Source: Edaphochlamys debaryana (Eukaryota > Chlorophyta > Chlorophyceae > Chlamydomonadales). From it: a stretch of DNA of 64,000 bases. Position numbers and translations under genes: made by a program. The DNA lies in contig JAEHOE010000014.1 of the NCBI GenBank assembly GCA_016858145.1, forward strand, positions 1-64,000, written 5' to 3'. The notes under the pieces were generated by a model. That model was not told the origin of the DNA. It was given only the letters and a program-made list of their open reading frames with translations, and ran no database searches. Of the stretch, positions 56,001 to 64,000 are shown piece after piece; position 1 is the first letter of the stretch, and the number at the start of each line of letters is the position of its first letter.

Positions 56001-59000
56001 CCCAAACAGGAATACGGCAACCGTGATGAGCGCGAATCCGATGCCCCCGCCGAAGTACACGGAGCGACGGTCCTTGGATGCCCACACCTTCTGCCACATG
56101 GCCTGTGTGTGTTGAGGGGAGGGCGGGTGGAGACAGGGAGAGGACCAGGTCGGGTTGAATGTCAAGGAGGGGCAGCGAGGGCAAGGGGGAAAACCGGGAC
56201 AGGGATGATTGCATGACACGAAGCAGGGGCCAGGATGCATGATGCACCGGCCAACCAACCATCAACCACCAACCACCAACCATCATCCATCAACCACCAA
56301 CCACCAACCTCCGAGAAGATGGTTGACGCCATGAGGGAGCAGGGCATTGAGAAGATGGCGCTGTAGCCGAACTTGTTGGCGCCCAGGGGGAAGCTACAGA
56401 AGGGGGATAGGGAGGTAGGCAGAAGAGGGGTTTGGGTGGAGAGGGGGGGTCGTGGGGCCACGCGGTCACAGGGAGGGAGCGCCGAGGCAGGACGCACGAC
56501 ACACGCGAGATCACACCCCCGGGAGGCGTTCGGGGCTGCCCCAACTACCTCCCATCCACCTTCTAACCACCTCCCAACCACCTCCCAACCACCCACCCGG
56601 TCGTGAACGTGGTGTCGTTGGGGATGGGCTTGGGCAGGGACTCGGGGCGGAAGGTGACTGCCACGTAGATGAAGAGCACGAGGATGAAGAGCGACGTGAG
56701 GATGCCCTGCACACGGGTGGCCAGGGTTCGAGGGTGAGAGCTGAGAGGCCTGTGTAGTACCTCTCTTTCTGAGAGACGTCAAGGACCCGCAGGAAGTTTC
56801 GCACCGAGTGCACTGAAGCAAGACGAAGACCCCCGTGTGTCTCAGGGGCCGCGCAATGTCGGCACATGCCCCCCCCGCGGAGGGCCAACGCACGAGCAGG
56901 CGTGGACACCCCCTAAACCCCCGTTGTCGTACCTGCGCCTGGTCAGTCACGATGGAGATGTACGTGCCGCCGTACGCCGTGTACATCATGGTGATGACGC
57001 CCACCACGATGACGATGGGGTAGTCCACGGAGCCAACGAACAGCTGCGGGCAAAACCGGGGGCGGTAGCGAGCGTCTCAACGGCGGGGGAAGCTCGAATA
57101 CGTTCGGCGGGAGAGGAATGAGGAATGAGCCTCGCTGCCCAAGTACTGCGCGGGGGCCCTCCCTGGAGCTGGGCGCTGCCGCTGCGGAGACGGAGGCGCA
57201 GGCGGGGGGGCCCACGGACGGCCGCTAACCTCACGCCAACATACCCGTAGTTCCGTACCCAAACCTGCACTGCGGGCCGCACCTTGAAGAGAATACCAAT
57301 AGTTGTGTACTCCGCGAGCACTGGGTTGGGGGGAAGGATAGGGGCGGGCGGTGTGTGTGTGTGTGGCAGATGCAATTGAGGGATGGAACCTAGTGTGAAC
57401 CCGGCACTCCTAGCTCGGCCGCTTGAGCCGCCGATGCGAACGCCTCCTCCCGACGCCTCCTTCAACTCCGTCTTCCCCGTACGACATGCCGTACGGTACG
57501 GCCCCTGCCGCCTCACGTGCGATCGCCATGTTGAAAAGAGTAATGCAGACCATCAGCGTCCGAGCCACGGGGCCGAACCGCTTGCCCACCTGGGGGGGGG
57601 AGACAGTGTGGCGGGGCTCCGTGTCAGCACGGCCAAGTCGATCACCCAACAACCGCGTTGTGCTTTCCTTCGACTCCACTCCACTCCCCCGCTAGGCAAG
57701 CCCCACGCCCCTCTCGCCTATCCAGACGCCTCCGCTCTCCCCAGTCAGCATCCCGTTCCCTTCGCCTCCCACTAGCTCGCCAGCCTCTATCCTCCCCGCC
57801 CATAAAGTCTACCCGCCCCTGGCCGTGCCCCTCGGAACCATGCTGCCCCCGCCGTGCCCCCTTCGCGCCGACTGGCGCCCCCTCCCCTGTCCCCCCTCCC
57901 CCCCGCCCTCCCGACCCACAAAGTCCGGCATGGTGCAGACGTCCGGGTGCTTGGCCTGGAGTTGTAATGGGGAGGCGGGGGGGATCCAGGAGTCATGAGA
58001 TTACCGACATGGTCGGTGGAACCGACCATCCGTACCAGGTCCAAAACACCCACGCCCAGGCCCACCCAGGCCCACCCGCGCCCATCCAGGGCCCCTCAAC
58101 ATTTGGGAACCACACGCACCTGGATGTACGCCCCGAAGATCGCGATCACGAGTACGGGCAGGCCCGAGGCGATCGCATACATGACTAAGCCCACGATCCC
58201 GGCGTACACGGCGAAGCTGGGGGGCGCAGTGATGCACCAGGCGCCCACCTGTAAACGGGGTTTGGGGGAGGGATGGGGGGAGAAGGGGGAGAGGTTTGCT
58301 GGTCATGGCAGGAAGTCAAGTGGGGGGGCGCAGTCAAGTGCACTGAAGGGTTGGGTCACACGGGGGGGTGGGGGAGGGGGTTCTGAGAAAGGGGCCTGAA
58401 GGAGGTGAAGTTTGTATGGGATCAGGCAAGAAGAGGCTACATCGATTGGGAGAGTTGGCATGGCAACCCCGTTCCGCGTCACGACCTGCTGCTACCCCCC
58501 GCACAACGGGGCACACCCTCCCCCCCTTTCCCCTTAACCCTCCCATGTCAACCCTCTCCCCTGGTAGGCCGGACCCGTGCCCATGTTGCAATTCGGATGC
58601 ACCTGCCCACAGTTTCCTCGCCACCATCTGCCCACCTGCGTTCCCAGCCCTTCCCTTGGTGGACCCGAATCGTGCTCATGCGAATCACTCCCCGAACCCC
58701 TCCTCCCCAGTACCAGACTCGATCCCTTGTTGCCACTTTCGGTGCTTCAGCCCTCACCATCCTCGCCGCCCACAGTGCGGTGCGGTGCGGTGAGTGCGAA
58801 ACCCCCTCCACAGGTGTGGACAAGACGACTCCTTCCCTCGACAATCAGCCTTCGCTGGTTGCGACCCCAAGGCTTCAACCCCCTGTTCATCACCTCCTTC
58901 AACCCCCTCTTGTCGCAATCAACTGCTTTTGAAGCCCTCCTTCATCACCTCCTCCTCACCGCCGATGAGAAGAAGCTCCAAGCGATGCGCCAGCCCGACT

Positions 59001-59724
59001 GCGTGCCCCGCGCCGTGATGAACTCCTCGGCGGTCTGCTCCGCCACCCGCCGCGTGCGCAGCCACAGGGTGTAGCGCACCACGGCATAGAGGCCGAAGAT
59101 GACCTGGAGGGGAGGCAGGGGAGGGGGGGAGGGGGGCAGGGGGAGAGGGTGGGAGGGGAGGGGGCAGGAGGGGGAGCAGGGGTGGAAGGGGGGAGGGGCA
59201 GGAGGGGGAGCAGGGGTGGAGGGGGAGCCGGGGGGGAGGGGGGGAGCCGGTGGGAGGGGAAGGAGGGGGAGGGGGGCAGGAGGTGTGTGTGGGGGGGGAG
59301 TGGCGCGTGCAGGCGCTGGCTTTGCGTACATGGTTTGTGGGATACGCATGGCGCCGGGAGCAGTCACAGCCGGGGCTCGGGAGGCGGAGGGACGACGGGG
59401 GCGGATAGGCGGAGAGGTGGAGCCGGCAGAAACCACGGCTGGGCAGGACACGAACCGCCCGCCCCCGAGCTGGGCCAAACGCCGTCAATGCGACACGGAG
59501 AGCACAGCAAGGCGCAGTCGCGGTCGTTTCTGCGGTCGAGCTAGTTGCCGCCGGGCGTCGCGGATTGGCGTCGAGACAAGGGCTCGACAACGCACCTGCG
59601 CCGCGATACACAGCACGTATGCTGCGATGATGTAGTCTCTATAGGGTCCGGGCCGGATGATTGGCGGTGCCTCCGGCGGACCAGGCGCGGATGGCGGTGG
59701 CTGCGTCGTCTCCGCGTCCGACAT
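53071..59724 (-). CDS. Sodium:solute symporter family (SSF/SLC5-like) transporter
   Basis: About twenty short exons. Those checked for phase include 59724-59596, 59103-58960, 58248-58120, 57955-57920, 57589-57517, 57320-57283, 57043-56933, 56706-56597, 56393-56309 and 56102-55929; the last runs from about 53224 to a TGA at 53071. I start at ATG 59724. Segments alternate membrane helices and loops in SSF order: AEEFITARGTQSGWRIAWSF, AKHPDVCTMPDFVGKRFGP, LLAEYTTIGILFK, VIVVGVITMMYTAYGGTYIS then VTDQAQGILT (SSF core GG motif), and NESAIDSIQNGMSAVLATHF. About 650-700 residues and more than 12 helices are expected. SSF proteins couple Na+ or H+ to uptake of sugars, amino acids, urea or similar; a DUR3-type urea carrier is possible but the substrate cannot be read. 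Several introns carry CCAACCGCC or GGTTGG repeats next to splice sites. Confidence 0.8.
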
Positions 59725-61338
59725 TGTCAACCCAGCTGCTGCAAAAGAAGTGGTTCACACAGAGTCTATGTGTACCCTGAAACGGTGAAGTGCTGCGGTC
59801 GACTAGGGCGGCTCGCGCGGCCGGAAGGACTGGCAGCCCGGCCAACGCAAACAGTTGCTACAAACGCAAAGATGTATACACTTGCTCGCAATGCGCATGA
59901 CCCAGGTCGGCGCGTGCGCGCTTCGGTGTCGGGCGGAGTTGCCATCGGCCTCCAACAAAAGCGCCTGCGCTCGATGGCTGGAGCGCGACGTAGTGACAGC
60001 CAATTTGCGTCATAGCATACGCATCGAGCGTGTACGATGCGCAGTAACGGCACTCAGCGGTGGTCGATGGTCCCGGGGTCGGCGCGGCATCGCCAGCTGG
60101 CGCGAGCGCCGACCCCTCGCGCCACCCCGCCCGCGAGCACACCCTGCAGCACACCCTAGGGCCGTTCGAGCGGTGTTGGGTGTCGGGACCGGCGGTGATG
60201 CCGCACGCGCCCCCATTGCACGCACCCATCGCCCATGGCACGCACCCTCACGTCCCACACGCACGGCCAGCACCCCCGTGACACACCGGGTCCATGCCAT
60301 CTTGGGCTCCAACCACATGCAGAGCTGCATTTGCGTAGACGGTTGGCTACTTTGTCTCATAAGGCGGCTGTTCTCCTCCATGCCTCGTCAGTCGTCAACC
60401 CAAGTTGAGCCACAGCCCTCTCAGTTGGTCGCCCTCTCGTGGTCCCTGCGCGTATCACTACTGAGGCCTTCGCTCTAGACGCCGAGGCGAACACTGTGCC
60501 GTTCTGTGCTGTCCGTGCCGTGCTGTGCTGTGCTGTGCTGTGCTGTTGCGTGCTGTGGGTGCGCAGAACTGGGTGAGGCGTTGTGTCCCAACGGCACGAG
60601 GAAAGCTCATGTGTGTTCGGGAACGTTTACAAGCCAAGCCGCTTCGTTTAGCAAGACGCAGCAGCCTGGACGGCACATATGTACAGCACGGAAAAGGAAA
60701 CACTGGGGTGTTGTCGTCTCCCTCACTTGCCAGCCCGCAGTCGCCAGACCTGACAGCAGAAGATGACACCAACGTCCGGTTCCTGAAGGCCCCGGCTGCT
60801 GGGCCCAGTCCTTGACATCAGCAGACACGCAACTAGCCGGGAGTTCACACAGATTGATGGGGTGGGAGCATGCAGGCACGCAGCTAGGGAATGAATGAGT
60901 CACGCCACACCTTCAACCGTTACGGATGCGTCGCCAGCACACATTCTCCGTAGTTCTGAGCCTATGATCACAGTGAACGGCAAATGCCATCCAGGCTCCA
61001 GCACACTTGACTGTACGGTAGGGGCATCTCAACGTGCCCTCGTACAAACACCTTGACAGTTCTTGCATGTGCATTCCCAGCCCTTCCTGCTTTGCACTGC
61101 TTGGCAATCTCCCTCGTCTTCATGGCGCCTTCTGGCTAGCACAGGGGCCAACATCAGCCCTGAGGAACCCAGCCCTCTACACCACCACATGCCAATACAA
61201 TAACGGCTTGACTCACACAAACAAGCAGTCACTAAGCTGCACAACTGTAATTTTCAGTTACATCACTGTGCCTAAAAGAAAGTGCCGAGTACCCATTAAT
61301 AGCGTGTGGGGCACACGATGGGCACTTGGGCCCAGCGT
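59725..61338. other. Spacer and symporter promoter
   Basis: Holds the 5' flank of the symporter gene and the 3' flank of the second wall-protein gene. A GTGCT pentanucleotide repeat occurs at about 60510-60545. No coding or RNA gene is recognised. Confidence 0.5.
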
Positions 61339-64000
61339 TCAATCGTCGTCCCCGCTGCCCACCGGCGACGGCGATGGGCTTGGGGAAGGCGACGGCGAGG
61401 GAGAGGGCGAGGGGGAGCGGGGCGACGGCGAGGGAGAGGGCGACTGGTGAGAGGAGGGCGAAGGCGAAGGCGAGGGCAGGGGAGACGTGCGAGGTGACGG
61501 GGAGGGGGAGGGCGATGACCGGGGAGAAGGAGAGGGCGATTGGTGGGAGGAGGGCGAAGGCGAAGGCGAGGGCAGGGGAGAGGAACGAGGTGACGGGGAG
61601 GGAGAAGGAGAGCGGGGAGAGGGCGGCCGGGGGGAGGGTGAACGGGGAGACGGCGGCCGGGGAGGGGGTGAGCGGGGAGAAGGCGGCCGAGGAGAGGGCG
61701 ACCGGGAAGAGGGAGAGGGAGAGGGAGAGGGCGACTGGTGAGAAGAGGGCGAAGGTGACGGCGAGGGCAGGGGGCTTGCGCGAGGTGACGGGGAGGGAGA
61801 GGGCGACTGGTGAGAAGAGGGCGAAGGCGAAGGCGAGGGCAGGGGAGACGTGCGAGGTGACGGCGAGGGAGAAGGAGAGCGGGGAGAGGGCGGCCGGGGA
61901 GAGGGCGGCCGGGGAGAAGGCGGCCGGGGAGGGGGTGAGCGGGGAGAAGGCGGCCGAGGAGAGGGCGACCGGGAAGAGGGAGAGGGAGATGGCGACTGGT
62001 GAGAGGAGGGCGAAGGCGAAGGCGAGGGCAGGGGGCTTGCGCGAGGTGACGGGGAGGGAGAGGGCGACTGGTGAGAAGAGGGCGAAGGCGAAGGCGAGGG
62101 CAGGGGAGACGTGCGAGGTGACGGCGAGGGAGAAGGAGAGCGGGGAGAGGGCGAACGGGGAGAAGGCGGCCGGGGAGAGGGTGAACGGGGAGAAGGCGGC
62201 CGGGGGGAGGGTGAACGGGGAGACGGCGGCCGGGGAGGGGGTGAGCGGGGAGAAGGCGGCCGAGGAGAGGGCGACCGGGAAGAGGGAGAGGGAGAGGGAG
62301 AGGGAGAGGGAGAGGGCGACTGGTGAGAAGAGGACGAAGGTGACGGCGAGGGCAGGGGGCTTGCGCGAGGTGACGGGGAGGGAGAGGGCGACTGGTGAGA
62401 AGAGGGCGAAGGCGAAGGCGAGGGCAGGGGAGACGTGCGAGGTGACGGCGAGGGAGAAGGAGAGCGGGGAGAGGGCGGCCGGGGAGAGGGCGAACGGGGA
62501 GAAGGCGGCCGGGGAGGGGGTGAACGGGGAGAAGGCGGCCGAGGAGAGGGCGACCGGGAAGAGGGAGAGGGAGAGGGCGACTGGTGAGAGGAGGGCGAAG
62601 GCGAAGGCGAGGGCAGGGGGCTTGCGCGAGGTGACGGCGAGGGAGAGGGCGACTGGTGAGAGGAGGGCGATGGCGAAGGCGAGGGCAGGGGAGATATGCG
62701 AGGTGACGGCGGCTTGGGGGACGGCGGGGTTGGTGGACGAGAGCTGGGGGTGATGACGGGGGAAGGTTGTTTTTGTTCATATACGTTCGTGATGTTGTTA
62801 TACGTCCAGCGATGAGAAACAAGGCATGCCGAGGGCACTTACCACTGGCTTGCGCTGATGTTGTAGCGGCAGATCAACACGCTGACCTTGGTGTTGCTGG
62901 TCAGCACTGTAAGAAGGCAAGGACCAGGCCACAAAGGCATGCAGGGAGCATCACAAATCAACATGAGCGAGCCCAGCTGAGATACCTGCATGCATGCATG
63001 GCCCCGCCCCAGCCTCTCCCCCTCCAGCTCCACCCGCATCCCCAACTGCACCACTCCCGCCATCCATCCATCCATCCCTCGCTCAAGCCCCAGCCCCAGC
63101 TCAAGCTCAAGCTTGCGCGCTCACCCCCCACTTTCACGCCCTCCGCTCGCTGAGTTGCCTGCGCCCGAGCCCCACCTGGACCCTCACTAGGCCCCAGTCG
63201 CCCACCAGCAGCATCAGATCACTCGATGTGACCCAAGACTTGCTCCAGCCCACCCCGCTCACCCCCTACTGTGATGACCAGGCGGTAGGGCGTCAGCAGG
63301 CTGGTGGTGCCGGGGAAGAGGCGGCCCACGAGCGTGACCCGCGGGTCGCCCCGCGCGGTCCCCAGCGGCTGGTCCAGGGCGCGGTTGACGGCGTGGTAGC
63401 TCACCTGGAGGGGTAGGGGGGGGGGGGGTAGGGGCCGGGAGGGGGGCGGTCGGGCAGGGGGGGGGTCGGTAGGGGGGCAGGCGGGGGAGGACGGGTGGGG
63501 GTGAGGGTGCCCGCGTGCCATGCCGAGTGGCTGGGCCAACCAGCGCGCTGTGCACGCACGCACCTTGCGGTCGAACTCGGCCAGGAGGTCCCTGTCGCCG
63601 CCGCCCTTGCCGCGTAGCGCAAAGTAGATGTTCCTGATGGGGACGAGGGGGCGATGCGGGGATGCGGGAGGATGGGATCGAGTAGGGGATGCGGCACACC
63701 GGAAGGTGGATGGGGCTCAATCGCCCAGGCTTTGATCTGCTGTTGATTAGCCGCTCGGCCCCTGTTGGACGCGCGCATGACCGACTCACTGGGTGTACGC
63801 CGTGCCGAGCCAGTCGGGCACGATCTTGATCATGTTCTGCCGGCCGTACAGTACGGGGATCAGAGCACAGGATCAGGTCAGATTTCAACAGACCAAGATC
63901 TGGGGACCAGGCGCCGTCCCATGTCTCACCCGTGACGTGAGGTAGGTGGCGCTCAGCTCAAAGGCTCCCCTCCAGGCGCCCACAGGCAGGCCCGCACCCG
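61339..64000 (-). CDS. Ser-Pro-rich extracellular wall protein, 5' end beyond window
   Basis: Six exons in consistent phase: beyond 64000 to 63930, 63836-63790, 63633-63564, 63404-63263, 62906-62843 and 62743-61339 (stop TGA). The visible N-terminal part is a folded domain of about 130 residues ([72 protein letters not shown]) with no family I can name. The last exon encodes about 465 residues of (Ser-Pro)n with [21 protein letters not shown] and [10 protein letters not shown] modules, ending VGSGDDD. Such Ser-Pro stretches are hydroxylated and arabinosylated in volvocine wall and matrix glycoproteins. The signal peptide should lie to the right of the window. Confidence 0.8.
61370..62700 (-). 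repeat. Ser-Pro-coding higher-order tandem repeat
   Basis: Imperfect modules of roughly 250-350 bp, each combining a [20 protein letters not shown] block, an [20 protein letters not shown] block and an [16 protein letters not shown] block, occur about four times. The plus strand reads as GAGGGCGA-rich Glu/Gly/Arg frames that are shadows. Confidence 0.8.

Noticed and set aside
61326..62753. Plus-strand 475-codon frame rich in Glu, Arg, Ala and Lys
   Set aside because: Antisense shadow of the Ser-Pro repeat exon; only the minus strand has matching upstream exons in phase.
1..64000. CRISPR arrays or prokaryotic operons
   Set aside because: Repeats present are minisatellites or protein-coding repeats; gene structure is intron-rich and eukaryotic.

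Overview
The window is nuclear DNA of a green alga (Chlorophyta, probably a Chlorophyceae/volvocine-like lineage). The reasons are very high GC, intron-dense genes with short GT-AG introns, two modular hydroxyproline-rich wall or matrix proteins with long (Pro/Ser-Pro)n stretches, a septin with C-terminal coiled coil and membrane segment, and a standalone MEKHLA-domain protein. Species cannot be named from sequence alone. No rRNA, tRNA or CRISPR was recognised.

Layout, left to right. 1-2567: no recognisable gene. 2568-5338 (+): secreted polyproline wall protein with four exons. About 6.3-18.5 kb (+): a decayed Ty3/gypsy-type retroelement (gag with zinc knuckle, retropepsin, RT-RNase H, DDE integrase) whose integrase tail carries a PHD finger and a possible Tudor-like fold. 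Its reading frame is broken at four points and no LTRs were found. 19347-25865 (-): a 15-exon orthologue of the spliceosomal pseudo-deubiquitinase SAD1/USP39. 26414-30563 (+): a MEKHLA-domain protein divergent from it. 30682-31282: a complete non-autonomous hAT-like element with 15-bp terminal inverted repeats and an 8-bp target duplication. 31.8-39.2 kb: two direct copies, 4813 bp apart, of a PD-(D/E)XK-nuclease-like gene followed by Ala/Glu-rich coiled-coil sequence; copy 1 is frameshifted, copy 2 is open. 39511-41045 (-): DnaJ protein with N-terminal signal anchor. 41649-44352 (-): a small coiled-coil ORF and a gene I interpret as a divergent, P-loop-less septin paralogue. 44760-47340 (+): a canonical septin, head-to-head with it across a tandemly duplicated promoter. 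48190-51140 (-): MFSD14/HIAT1-like MFS transporter with an in-frame TAA. 53071-59724 (-): sodium:solute symporter family protein. 61339 to beyond 64000 (-): a second Ser-Pro-rich wall protein, 5' end outside the window.

The cellular genes do not form a pathway. They are a normal mix of splicing, folding, transport, cytoskeleton and cell-wall functions, interrupted by mobile-element debris. The most notable structure is the head-to-head septin/septin-like pair. The two predicted proteins share septin-like landmarks and matching intron positions and phases, yet one has lost the residues needed for nucleotide binding. Exon borders were read by eye from splice consensus, phase continuity and family similarity, and are predictions.
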